Positions 24,535-31,876 of a stretch of DNA of 64,000 nt are shown one piece after another. Every line of letters starts with the position of its first letter. Position 1 is the first letter of the stretch. The notes under the pieces were generated by a model. It did not search any database. It was not told the DNA's origin and saw only the letters and a program-made list of their open reading frames with translations. The position numbers and the translations under genes are program-made. Source of the stretch: an uncultured Bryobacteraceae bacterium (lineage in GTDB: Bacteria > Acidobacteriota > Terriglobia > Bryobacterales > Bryobacteraceae); NCBI GenBank assembly GCA_938003835.1, contig CALKXJ010000016.1, forward strand, positions 62,001-126,000, given 5' to 3'.

Positions 24535-26250
24535 ATGCGGCTCCTTTACCCTGCGGCGATCCTCTGGCTGCTCACGGCGCCCGCTCTGGCCGCGCAGGAG
24601 GGCGAAGCCCTGGACTGGCTCATCCGGGGCGGCTGGGTGCTGGACGGCACGGGGAATCCCAGCTTCCCGGCCGATGTCGGCATTCGCGCCGGACGCATCG
24701 TCGCCGTCGGCCGCCTGGAAGGCCTCGAGACCCGGCGCACTGTTGACGCCCGCGGCAAACTGGTCGTCCCGGGATTCATCGATCTGCACTCGCACGCCGA
24801 GGAAGGGCTCGGCTCGGAGGACGCCCGCCGCCGCGCGGCGCCGAACCTCCTCTCGCAGGGCATCACGACGGTCGTGGTCAACCCGGATGGCTTCGGACCC
24901 TGGCCGCTCACCCGGCAGCGGGCCGAACTCGAGCGCGCGGGCGCCGGCCCCAACGTTGCGCTCATGGTCGGGCACAACACCATCCGGCGCATCGTCCTGG
25001 GCGAGGACCATCGCCGGGCCGCGAGCGCGGAAGAGATCGGCCGCATGTGCGCGCTGGTGCGGGAGGGCATGGAAGCCGGGGCCTTTGGGCTTTCGGCGGG
25101 CCTCGAATACGTGCCGGGGATCTGGAGCACCACGGAAGAACTCATCGCAGTCGTCGGCGAGATCGTGCCCTACGGTGGCGTCTACATCGCCCACCAGCGC
25201 AGTGAATCGACCGAGCCCCGCTGGTACGTCCCCAGCCGCGATCCCAAGGGCCTGCCCACGTTGCTCCAGGCGACCCAGGAAACCATCGAGATCGGCGAAA
25301 GAACTGGCGCCCGTGTCGTCGCCACTCACCTCAAGGTGATGGGAGCGCATTACTGGGGCACCGCCGGCGCCCTCATCCGGCTCATCGAGCGCGCCCGGCG
25401 GCGGGGCGTCGATATCTGGGCCGACCAGTATCCGTACAACTCGACAGGCGGCGACGGCAGCATGGTGCTCATTCCCGCTTGGGCTGCGGGCATCGATCCG
25501 TTCGCGGAGCGTGCGCCCGCGGGCGTGCGCGACTACGCCGCGGCGGTTCGCAAGACGATGGAAGACCCCGCGCTTGCCGACAAGGTCCGCCGCGATATCG
25601 CCCACGAGATGTCGCGGCGTGGCGGGCCGGAGAACATCGTCGTCTTCGACCATCCCGAGAGGCGCCTGATCGGCAAGACCCTCGATGAGCTGGCTCGCGC
25701 GCGCGGCATCGACCCGGTCCAGATGGCGCTCGAGCTTCAGTACGAAGGCTACCGCGACCGGCTCGGCGGCGCGCGCCTGCGCGGTTTTTCCGTCTGGGAG
25801 GAGGATTTGAAGCTGCTCATGCGGCAGCCGTGGATGGCCACCTCGACCGATGCCGGCATCGCGCTCCCGGAGGACGGGCCGGTCCACGCGCGCTTCTACG
25901 GATCCTACCCGCGCAAGCTTCGCCGCTATGCGCTCGAGGGCGACACCATCCGGCTGGAAGACGCCATCCGCTCCTCCACCTCGCTGCCTGCGCAAATCCT
26001 GGGCCTGGCCGACCGCGGCCTCGTTCGCGAGGGCTTCTGGGCCGACCTGGTGGTGCTCGATCCGGCGCGGCTCCGCGACACGGCCACCTTCTTTGAACCC
26101 CACCGGCACCCCGAAGGCATCGAGCTCGTGCTGGTGAACGGCATCGCCGTGCTCGAGGATGGCAAACTTACCGGGGCGCTTCCCGGGCGGGTGCTGGAAC
26201 CGCGACGGGCCGGCTCGATTCGCCGAGCAGGCCGACCAGCTCGTCGATGA
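24535..26250 (+). CDS. N-acyl-D-amino-acid deacylase family amidohydrolase, exported
   Basis: A 571-residue amidohydrolase with an N-terminal signal peptide (LLYPAAILWLLTAPALAAQ). Metal-binding patterns in order: PGFIDLHSHAEEGL (HxH), the Cys-free start region, VATHLKVMGAHYWG (His ligands), and TSTDAGIALPEDGPVHARFYGSYPR with the catalytic Asp. The ending ILGLADRGLVREGFWADLVVLDP is the usual amidohydrolase closing domain. Family members hydrolyse N-acyl-D-amino acids or related amides; substrate uncertain. It starts four bases after the Ldh-family stop. Its last 83 bases overlap the convergent dacB-like gene. Confidence 0.87.
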   Translation: MRLLYPAAILWLLTAPALAAQEGEALDWLIRGGWVLDGTGNPSFPADVGIRAGRIVAVGRLEGLETRRTVDARGKLVVPGFIDLHSHAEEGLGSEDARRRAAPNLLSQGITTVVVNPDGFGPWPLTRQRAELERAGAGPNVALMVGHNTIRRIVLGEDHRRAASAEEIGRMCALVREGMEAGAFGLSAGLEYVPGIWSTTEELIAVVGEIVPYGGVYIAHQRSESTEPRWYVPSRDPKGLPTLLQATQETIEIGERTGARVVATHLKVMGAHYWGTAGALIRLIERARRRGVDIWADQYPYNSTGGDGSMVLIPAWAAGIDPFAERAPAGVRDYAAAVRKTMEDPALADKVRRDIAHEMSRRGGPENIVVFDHPERRLIGKTLDELARARGIDPVQMALELQYEGYRDRLGGARLRGFSVWEEDLKLLMRQPWMATSTDAGIALPEDGPVHARFYGSYPRKLRRYALEGDTIRLEDAIRSSTSLPAQILGLADRGLVREGFWADLVVLDPARLRDTATFFEPHRHPEGIELVLVNGIAVLEDGKLTGALPGRVLEPRRAGSIRRAGRPARR

Positions 26251-27694
26251 AGCGGCGCATCGACGCCGCCGGAACGCCGGAGTTGTTCACGAGAACCGAG
26301 AAAGCCAGGTGCGAGCCCGGCGCCGTCTCCAGGTAGCCGGCGAGCGCGCTCACGTGCGTGAGCGTGCCGGTTTTGGCGAACAGCTTGCTCGCCACACCCG
26401 CACCGCGAAACCGGTGGCTGAGCGTGCCGTCCTCACCGCCGATCGGGAGCGTCTCGAGCCAGCCATCCCTGTCCGGAGACAGATACATGTAGACGAGCAG
26501 CTTGACAACCGCCTCGGGTGTGACCAAGTTCAGCCGCGACAGCCCGGAGCCGTCCTCGAAGTAATACTCCTCCCGGCTGATGCCGGCTTCGCGGAGAAAG
26601 GCTTCCAGTTCGACGAGCCCTGCGGCGCGGCTGCCGATGTTGCGCCGCACGCGGCCCACTTCACGCAGCATCAGCTCGGCGTAAAGATTCTGGCTGACCT
26701 TGTTGATGATTTTCAGGACTTCGAACAGCGGCGGCGAGGTCCTCCGGGCGAGCTCCACCCCCTCGGGCGCGCGCGGCGCCGAGGCCTGAGTCAAATCGCC
26801 GGCCTCGCCGGGCTCGAGGTGCTTCGTTCGGGGCGGCTCCCGCACCGTGACGCCGCGCCTGCGCAGGATCGAATCGAACATGGCGGCGGCATGGAGAGCC
26901 GGGTCGCGGACGGCGAGGGAGAACTCGCGCGCCTGGCCCGGACGCAGGCTGCCCCAGAGGGCGATGCGGCGAGCGCCCGGCGGCCAGTCTAGAACAACGC
27001 CTGCTGCGTTCGACGCCACGGTGGCGACTCGATTGTCGACCGGGTAAAGTTCGATCGGCGGCGCCGCGGTGACCCATGCCGGGCTGCCCGCTTGCGCCGC
27101 GCCGCGGACAATGAGGCGAAAGGCGTTGTCGTGAACGGTGAGAGCGCTCACCGGAGCGCCGTAATCCCAGGCGAGGTCGTCGGCGGACCAGCCCGGCGGG
27201 TAGAGCTCGTTGACGTAAGCCGAGTCGTCGCCGACGACAGCTCCTTCGATGGCGCGCAGCGGCCGGGCCATCAGCAGGTCGGCCAGTTCCTCCAGCGCCG
27301 CCAGCGGATCGCCGCGCCGGAACTCCTTCTCATACGGGATCTTCCGGTCCGTCATCGTCGGATCACCCCCGCCCACCAGCCTCAGATCACCCCGGAGAAC
27401 GCCATCCTCGCCCGGCTCGGCGTCGGCGAGGATTAGGGTCGAGAAGCGGTGGTCGGGCCCGAGGCGGCGCAAGGCAAGCGCGGTGGAGAACAGCTTGGTG
27501 TTCGAGGCCGGTACGAACAGGCGGCGGGCGTTGAACTCATAGACGGTCTCGCCGGTCTCGAGGTCGACAACCTTTGCGCCCCAAAAAGCCCGGGCCATCG
27601 CCGGATGGCGCCGCTCGAGAGCCTGTATGCGCTCCGCAAGCGGCTGGGCCTGGACCAGGCAAGGCAGAACGAGCACCAGCGCCAGAAACCGCAT
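26168..27694 (-). CDS. dacB: D-alanyl-D-alanine carboxypeptidase/endopeptidase (PBP4, peptidase S13)
   Basis: Periplasmic low-molecular-weight penicillin-binding protein, 508 residues, trimming peptidoglycan peptides. Signal peptide RFLALVLVLPCLVQAQ. The three active-site motifs are present: SxxK as PASNTKLF near residue 63, SxN as KVSQNLYAELMLR, and KTG as FAKTGTLTHVSALAG. Between the first two is the large S13 insertion (LVGGGDPTM to RRGVTVREPPR). Convergent overlap of 83 bases with the deacylase gene. Confidence 0.92.
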   Translation of the reverse strand: MRFLALVLVLPCLVQAQPLAERIQALERRHPAMARAFWGAKVVDLETGETVYEFNARRLFVPASNTKLFSTALALRRLGPDHRFSTLILADAEPGEDGVLRGDLRLVGGGDPTMTDRKIPYEKEFRRGDPLAALEELADLLMARPLRAIEGAVVGDDSAYVNELYPPGWSADDLAWDYGAPVSALTVHDNAFRLIVRGAAQAGSPAWVTAAPPIELYPVDNRVATVASNAAGVVLDWPPGARRIALWGSLRPGQAREFSLAVRDPALHAAAMFDSILRRRGVTVREPPRTKHLEPGEAGDLTQASAPRAPEGVELARRTSPPLFEVLKIINKVSQNLYAELMLREVGRVRRNIGSRAAGLVELEAFLREAGISREEYYFEDGSGLSRLNLVTPEAVVKLLVYMYLSPDRDGWLETLPIGGEDGTLSHRFRGAGVASKLFAKTGTLTHVSALAGYLETAPGSHLAFSVLVNNSGVPAASMRRFIDELVGLLGESSRPVAVPAPAREAPR

Positions 27695-27720
27695 CGACCC
27701 TTGGGATTATACTGCGAGGT

Positions 27721-28362
27721 GTGAAGCCTCTTCTCGTCGCGGCGCTCGCTCTGGCGGCGATTCCTGGCAGGCCGGGCGCTCAGAACGCGTCCGGGGAGAG
27801 AGCGAAGATCGAAGCGCCGGCCGGCGACGTGAAGCTGTCGGCCGCGCTGAACTATCGCTCCTTGAGCCACGGAGGGCGGAGCTATTTCCTCGACCAGCAC
27901 CTGGTTGTCGAAGTTGCCCTCTCGAGCCCGGCGCCCAAGCGGCTGAAGCTCAGCACCAACCAGTTCCATTTGCGGGTCAACGGCGGCAAGGAGGTGCTGG
28001 CGGCCCAGCCGGCCAATCTGGTCGCCTATGCGATGAAGTGGCGGTGGACGGACCGGGGGATGCAGGCGCGGGCCGGGCCGGTCATTCTCGGCGGCCCGCC
28101 AAATGAGCCCCGCTTTCCCGGGGATCGCACGCCGACGCCGCTGCCCCGGGTGCCGGAATCGCGACCGGCCGGGGCGCCCGAGCCGGCCGAGACGCCGGAC
28201 CTGGGAGAGGTTCTGGCGCAGGCGGCTGTGCCCGAGGGGGACGTTCTGCTGCCCGTTTCGGGCAACCTTTACTTCCCCTACACGAAGAAAATCAGATCGA
28301 TCAGGAAACTAGAACTTGTCTTCCAGGGAACGGACGGCGCCGTCACCCTCCGGCTCAGGTAG
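27721..28362 (+). CDS. Secreted protein of unknown function with Pro-rich segment
   Basis: A 213-residue protein; no family recognised. It starts GTG at 27721 with a signal peptide (KPLLVAALALAAIPGRPGAQ). The middle reads AALNYRSLSHGGRSYFLDQHLVVEVALSSPAPKRL, a beta-rich domain, then AYAMKWRWTDRGMQARAGPVILGG; residues about 125-165 are rich in Pro, Arg and Glu; the end LVFQGTDGAVTLRLR is again beta-like. Divergent from dacB by 26 bases and overlapping the MFS gene tail by 8 bases. Export is the only firm inference. Confidence 0.65.
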   Translation: MKPLLVAALALAAIPGRPGAQNASGERAKIEAPAGDVKLSAALNYRSLSHGGRSYFLDQHLVVEVALSSPAPKRLKLSTNQFHLRVNGGKEVLAAQPANLVAYAMKWRWTDRGMQARAGPVILGGPPNEPRFPGDRTPTPLPRVPESRPAGAPEPAETPDLGEVLAQAAVPEGDVLLPVSGNLYFPYTKKIRSIRKLELVFQGTDGAVTLRLR

Positions 28363-29569
28363 TCGCCTCCGCCCCGGTCAACATCGCCTCCAGCCGGATC
28401 AGCAGCAGCAGGCCGAACACCATGAACGTCCCGAGCAGCGGCTGCACCATCATCATGCGTATGCCCCAGAGATCGGCCAGATAGCCCACCGCCCAGGGCG
28501 CAAGCAGCCCCCCGGCCATGGCGAGGGAAAAGATTCCGTTGAACAGGCCGGGATGAAAATACGGGAAGCGGTGCCCGATCTTTTCGACGACCAGAGGATA
28601 GACAGAAGCGAAGCCCCCGGCGACGAAGAGAATCCCCATGACGGCTCCGAAGAGGTTGGTGGTGAAGGTGAGAATCGTGCAGCCGAACAGGGCCGAAAAG
28701 GCGCTCAAGCTCAGCAGGCGTCCGTGCCGGACGCGCGACAGCAGGAACTGGGCGAGCACCCTTCCAACGAGCAGGACAAACCAGTAGAACGCCAGCAGGA
28801 ACAGTCCCGAGGCGGGGCTGATGCCGATCTTCTGAATCAGGTAAATCGCCAGCCAGCCGGCCAGCGACCATTCGTTGGCGGACTGAAAAAACAGGAGCAG
28901 GGCGAATAGGATGGCAGCAGGAACGCGGAAATCGGCAAGCGCCTCGCGCCATGTGGGTTGGAGGGCGACTCGTTCGACGGGGAAAACCGCCCGCGCGTAG
29001 ACGCCGGCAAAGATGGCCGGCACCACCGCCAGAAACACAAGGATCGCCGGCACCGTGTAAATGTAAAAAGTGCCCGAGACGAGCAAGGCCGTCACCAGGC
29101 TCCCCAAGCCGAACAACAGGCCGGCCAGGTTGGCGGTGGCGGCCGGATCGTGCTCGTAGATCTCCGTGATGCCGGAGAACAGCGCCGCGGCGACGAGGCC
29201 CGAGCTCGCTCCCACGAAAAGTACCCCCACCAGCCTCCAGCCGAGCGCCACCGGAGGCGACATCAGCGCCAGAAACAGGAGCGAACCGGCGGCTACGCTG
29301 GAGGCAACGACCAGCATGAACTGTGCCCCCTTCTGAGGCAGCAGGCGCTGGGAGAGTCCCATGGAGGCAATGATTCCCAGGGCCAGCGCCAGAAAGTGAA
29401 GCCCCGCGGCGGAGTAATCGGATCGAAGGTGATATCCCCAGGCCGGCAGGATCGGGCCCAGGAAGGACATGAGGAGCCCGGTCAGGAAGAAGCCGGCCAG
29501 AGTCTTGCGCGCGGCGCTTGCCTGGAGCGCCCCCGAGACTGGGGCGCCTCCCTGGGTCGAGTTGGCCAC
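28355..29569 (-). CDS. MFS transporter
   Basis: Twelve-helix type carrier of 404 residues in the inner membrane. Hydrophobic segments begin at LAGFFLTGLLMSFLGPILPAWG and run in two halves around a central loop (VFPVERVALQPTWREALADF). The second half opens ILFALLLFFQSANEWSLAGWLAIYL, a pattern of the FucP/sugar-carrier-like MFS branch. Substrate unknown. The start is GTG at 29569 with a TACAAT -10-like box only about 10 bases upstream, so the transcript may be nearly leaderless. It converges on the 27721 gene. Confidence 0.85.
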   Translation of the reverse strand: MANSTQGGAPVSGALQASAARKTLAGFFLTGLLMSFLGPILPAWGYHLRSDYSAAGLHFLALALGIIASMGLSQRLLPQKGAQFMLVVASSVAAGSLLFLALMSPPVALGWRLVGVLFVGASSGLVAAALFSGITEIYEHDPAATANLAGLLFGLGSLVTALLVSGTFYIYTVPAILVFLAVVPAIFAGVYARAVFPVERVALQPTWREALADFRVPAAILFALLLFFQSANEWSLAGWLAIYLIQKIGISPASGLFLLAFYWFVLLVGRVLAQFLLSRVRHGRLLSLSAFSALFGCTILTFTTNLFGAVMGILFVAGGFASVYPLVVEKIGHRFPYFHPGLFNGIFSLAMAGGLLAPWAVGYLADLWGIRMMMVQPLLGTFMVFGLLLLIRLEAMLTGAEATT

Positions 29570-29702
29570 TTCCGTATTGTACGCAACCGTTCTGAGCAGG
29601 TTTACGGCGGCGACTACACAAAGTTGTAATGCTACCGGCTGCCAGCTACGGGAATCCGTAGGAAGATCCTAAGACTGTGGCCTGTTTTCAGTCACTTAGA
29701 GC
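29570..29702. other. Non-coding stretch upstream of the MFS gene and the sigma54-type promoter
   Basis: No gene seen. It holds the minus-strand TACAAT box of the MFS gene near its left end, and an imperfect dyad on the right (GACTG at about 29673 and CAGTC some 15 bases later) that could be an activator site for the sigma54-type promoter that follows. Base composition is less GC-rich than the genes. Confidence 0.4.
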
Positions 29703-29717
29703 TGGCATCCGGATTGC
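29703..29717 (+). promoter_or_regulatory. Sigma54 (RpoN)-type -24/-12 promoter
   Basis: TGGCAT at 29703-29708, five bases, TTGC at 29714-29717. The GG (29704-29705) and GC (29716-29717) are exactly ten bases apart, as sigma54 requires, and the hexamers match the consensus TGGCAC..TTGC at all but one position. Transcription would start near 29729. There is no large gene downstream; the transcript would reach a terminator at 29791-29817. Confidence 0.6.
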
Positions 29718-29728
29718 CTCTCTCATTG

Positions 29729-29817
29729 GCGGGGTTCGTCGAGGTTTGGATTTCGCTTTTGTGGAAGTTGCCTTCTTCGACACCTAGGGCGCCCCGCCCC
29801 GGCGGGGCTTTTCTTTT
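29729..29817 (+). ncRNA. Candidate sigma54-dependent small RNA
   Basis: Predicted transcript of roughly 90 bases from the -24/-12 promoter to a strong terminator. An outer pairing GTCGA (29738-29742) with TCGAC (29777-29781) encloses a small GAAG-TTGC-CTTC hairpin (29764-29775). No convincing ribosome-binding site or ATG lies inside it; one frame is open to a TAG at 29784-29786 but lacks a start. It could be a regulatory RNA or a very short coding message. Family unknown. Confidence 0.45.
29791..29817 (+). terminator. Rho-independent terminator
   Basis: GC-only stem: GCCCCG (29791-29796) pairs with CGGGGC (29803-29808), loop CCCCGG, followed by TTTTCTTTT (29809-29817). Orientation is plus; it ends the candidate small RNA. 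Confidence 0.8.
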
Positions 29818-29856
29818 GGCCGGCCTCCATTCCTTATTCCCGCCTCAACTTTCCGA

Positions 29857-29886
29857 TTGACAAACCCCGGCTCGGCCCCGTAGGAT
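29857..29886 (+). promoter_or_regulatory. Sigma70-type promoter
   Basis: Consensus TTGACA (29857-29862), 18-base spacer, TAGGAT (29881-29886) followed by AAAA. One of the best housekeeping promoters in the window. The start site would be near 29893, giving the leader with the 17-codon ORF, hairpins and terminator before rpmE. Confidence 0.7.
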
Positions 29887-29923
29887 AAAAGCATCACTGA
29901 GAAAGGAGGTGGTCCAGTCGAAT

Positions 29924-29977
29924 ATGAGTTCTGGTAGTAGTAGCATGCAAGCCGCACGTGAGGTGGCCGACGGCTAG
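29924..29977 (+). CDS. 17-residue ORF with extended Shine-Dalgarno
   Basis: ATG at 29924 to TAG at 29975-29977, encoding MSSGSSSMQAAREVADG. Upstream AGAAAGGAGGTGGTCC could pair with 16 bases of the 16S rRNA tail, far more than an ordinary ribosome site; the gap from GGAGG to ATG is 14 bases, longer than ideal. Ser/Gly-rich start and an amphipathic end do not match a known leader peptide. It may be a real microprotein, a leader peptide controlling the hairpins behind it, or a by-product of a ribosome-binding RNA. Confidence 0.45.
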   Translation: MSSGSSSMQAAREVADG

Positions 29978-30094
29978 TTTCGTTGCTCTCAAGTAGTGGC
30001 CTCGTTCAGTGGCGAGGCCAAGGCTCACGCGGAACGGCCCCTCGCGGAGACGGTCCGATGGACCACCGCAGTGTCCATCCGCATCAGGCTACCT

Positions 30095-30147
30095 AGCCCT
30101 CCTTCCCCGGCCGGCGGTGACGGGCCCGGCGGGAAGGAGGGCTTTCC
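30095..30147 (+). terminator. Strong terminator/attenuator before rpmE
   Basis: Perfect 13-base arms AGCCCTCCTTCCC (30095-30107) and GGGAAGGAGGGCT (30131-30143) with a GC-rich inner loop that can also pair, followed by TTCC. The poor U-tract leaves efficiency open. It lies 67 bases before rpmE, so it can end the leader RNA or attenuate rpmE. Confidence 0.65.
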
Positions 30148-30214
30148 ATTTGGCGAGCGCCCGCATGCTATACTGGCGGATGTCCCCCGATAGAGAAAGG
30201 AACCAGTCATCCGC

Positions 30215-30466
30215 ATGAAAGCAGGGATTCATCCGGCCTACGGCGAAGTCACCGTGGTCTGCGCCTGCGGCAACACCTTCAAGACCCGCTCGACGCGCCA
30301 GGGCGAACTCCGCGTGGAGATCTGCTCGAACTGCCATCCCTTTTTCACCGGCCGCCAGAAGCTGGTCGACACTGAGGGCCGCGTCGACCGCTTCCAGAAG
30401 AAGTACGCCCGGGCGCGAGAGATCCATGGCGAGCCGGCGGCCCGGAACAAGGCCGGCAAGAAGTAG
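30215..30466 (+). CDS. rpmE: 50S ribosomal protein L31 (zinc-binding type)
   Basis: Large-subunit ribosomal protein, 83 residues: [20 protein letters not shown], then [30 protein letters not shown]. Four cysteines (C16, C18, C37, C40) form the zinc site, so this is the zinc-containing form. A TATACT box (30169-30174) lies after the terminator and AAAGGAA (30195-30201) before the ATG, about 13 bases away. Expression may come from this box or by read-through from the upstream leader. Confidence 0.95.
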   Translation: MKAGIHPAYGEVTVVCACGNTFKTRSTRQGELRVEICSNCHPFFTGRQKLVDTEGRVDRFQKKYARAREIHGEPAARNKAGKK

Positions 30467-30472
30467 GGCTGC

Positions 30473-31849
30473 TCAGCGCGGGGCCGGGCCTGAGCCCGCC
30501 TTCCGAACCAGCACACCCGCTTTTCGGTTTGCCGGAAACTCAAGCACGAGGATTCCCCCGGCATCCGTCTCGAGCTCGTAGATCTCCTCGTCATCCACCT
30601 CGATCTCGAACCGCGCGCGCGGCTCGAGCCCGACGACGTAACAGGCGGTCTCCTCGCCGGTTGCCACTTCGAATCGCCCCCCTGGGGGGAGACTGCGGAC
30701 AGTCAACTGACCGAGCACGAGCGGGGTCTCGAGATCGGCGGCCGTGAGATGCCGGATGCGGCCGCCGGCGAAGCTCTGCATCAGGCGCCCATCGTGGTAG
30801 AACCAGACCGCGTCCTCATCCCAGCTCGTGCGGGCCACCAGCAGGCCTCGCTCCCGGTGGTGGAGCATGAGCGGAGCGTTGTGGTAGCTCAGGCCCGGGT
30901 GGTAGGGATTGGCCCAGAAGAACTCGTAGGGGGCGCCGAACGGATCGCGCATCATGAAGCGGTCCTGCATGCACCAGCCTTGAACGAACTGTGTTTCGAG
31001 CGCGTTCGGGTCGAAGGCCACCAGGCTCAGCTCGGCCGCCCTGGAGAACGCCGCCAGCCTCAGGTCGGGCTCCCCGGAGCCGTCGTAAACAGGGATGTGG
31101 AAGTCGCCGGCCGCGGCCGGGTAGGGAGCGGGGTAATAGGTCAGCAAGTGATAGATGGGCAGGACGGCAAACCAGGATTTCAGGCTTTCCCGCAGATCGA
31201 TCCTCAGATGATCGCGGACAACATGGAGAATCTCCAGCAGCGGGTAGGTCTCGTGGCGGCCGATCGCCTCCTCGCCGCGGCGCAGGGCCGGGATGATACG
31301 CCCCGCCCACCACTCATCGACCGCGAAGCGCAGCTCGGCCGCCGCCGTCTCGGGCTCGAGCTCGGCCAGAGCCACCGCCGCAAAGAGGCGGTCACGCACC
31401 CGGGCGACGTCTGCCGGCTCGGACCGGGCGCGTTCCAGCCCGTCTCGTATGGCGGCGGCCAGCCGCGCTGCTTCCTCCGGGCTCAGTTGGCTGTGACACC
31501 AATCGTAGACAAGGGCGAGCTGGCGCAGGTCTCCGCCCGAGGAGAGAGCCCATGCAATGGCCCGCCGGGCATGAGCTGCCTCCCCGCCGGCGACATAGGA
31601 AACCGCATAAGCAAAGCCCGGCTCGGGAAGCTCCTCGCCTGCTTCGAGGACCGCCTGAAGCTGGAACCAGCGCATCGACTGGCGTTCCCGTTCCCGCCCG
31701 AGCAGGCGCAGGCGGCGCGCGGGCACCAGCAGGCGCGGATGGGGCCCCTCGACGGCGAACTCCGCCGGCGATGGCTGGGCTCCAACCAATACGGCGCCGG
31801 CCGGCAGGATCAGCAGAGGAAGGAGCGAGCGGCGGGCCAGGAGCGGCAT
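30473..31849 (-). CDS. Exported heparinase II/III- or alginate-lyase-like protein
   Basis: A 458-residue protein with a signal peptide (LLARRSLLPLLILPAGAVLVGAQ). The first half is alpha-helical with HPRLLVPARRLRLLGRERER and AWALSSGGDLRQLALVYDWCHSQLSPEE, reminiscent of the toroid domain of heparinase/alginate lyases; the second half is beta-rich (GLLVARTSWDEDAVWFYHDG; FEIEVDDEEIYELETDAGG). No catalytic set could be fixed, so the family call is tentative. The frame is open to 32098, but those 83 residues do not look like protein and ATG at 31849 gives a clean signal peptide. Converges on rpmE. Confidence 0.6.
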   Translation of the reverse strand: MPLLARRSLLPLLILPAGAVLVGAQPSPAEFAVEGPHPRLLVPARRLRLLGRERERQSMRWFQLQAVLEAGEELPEPGFAYAVSYVAGGEAAHARRAIAWALSSGGDLRQLALVYDWCHSQLSPEEAARLAAAIRDGLERARSEPADVARVRDRLFAAVALAELEPETAAAELRFAVDEWWAGRIIPALRRGEEAIGRHETYPLLEILHVVRDHLRIDLRESLKSWFAVLPIYHLLTYYPAPYPAAAGDFHIPVYDGSGEPDLRLAAFSRAAELSLVAFDPNALETQFVQGWCMQDRFMMRDPFGAPYEFFWANPYHPGLSYHNAPLMLHHRERGLLVARTSWDEDAVWFYHDGRLMQSFAGGRIRHLTAADLETPLVLGQLTVRSLPPGGRFEVATGEETACYVVGLEPRARFEIEVDDEEIYELETDAGGILVLEFPANRKAGVLVRKAGSGPAPR

Positions 31850-31859
31850 TCGCTTCGAT

Positions 31860-31876
31860 TGTGTCACACTGACACA
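31860..31876. promoter_or_regulatory. Perfect 17-base dyad, operator candidate
   Basis: TGTGTCACACTGACACA: arms TGTGTCA (31860-31866) and TGACACA (31870-31876) around CAC. It lies 11 to 27 bases before the heparinase-like ATG on the minus strand, over the ribosome-site position, so it may be a repressor operator or an RNA hairpin blocking translation. Confidence 0.5.

Larger units (their letters stand above)
29893..30147 (+). ncRNA. Structured leader or small RNA upstream of rpmE
   Basis: About 255 bases from the TTGACA/TAGGAT promoter to a strong terminator, before rpmE at 30215. It contains the 16-base AGAAAGGAGGTGGTCC (29900-29915), complementary to the usual 16S rRNA 3' end with one G-U; a 17-codon ORF; hairpin 1 with arms TGGCCTCG (29997-30004) and CGAGGCCA (30013-30020); hairpin 2 with arms GATGGAC (30057-30063) and GTCCATC (30073-30079); and an alternative pairing GGTCC-GGACC (30052-30064) that excludes hairpin 2. 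Either an L31 attenuator-type leader or an independent abundant RNA. It does not match SRP, RNase P or tmRNA signatures I know. Confidence 0.55.

Noticed and set aside
29718-29786. Short coding frame ending TAG before the 29791 terminator.
   Set aside because: It lacks an ATG/GTG/TTG with a ribosome site at the right place; kept as RNA candidate only.
29570-30214. Possible 4.5S, 6S, RNase P or tmRNA gene in the intergenic region.
   Set aside because: None of the conserved cores I know (SRP GGAAGCAG tetraloop side, RNase P GAGGAAAGTCC, tmRNA tag) is present.
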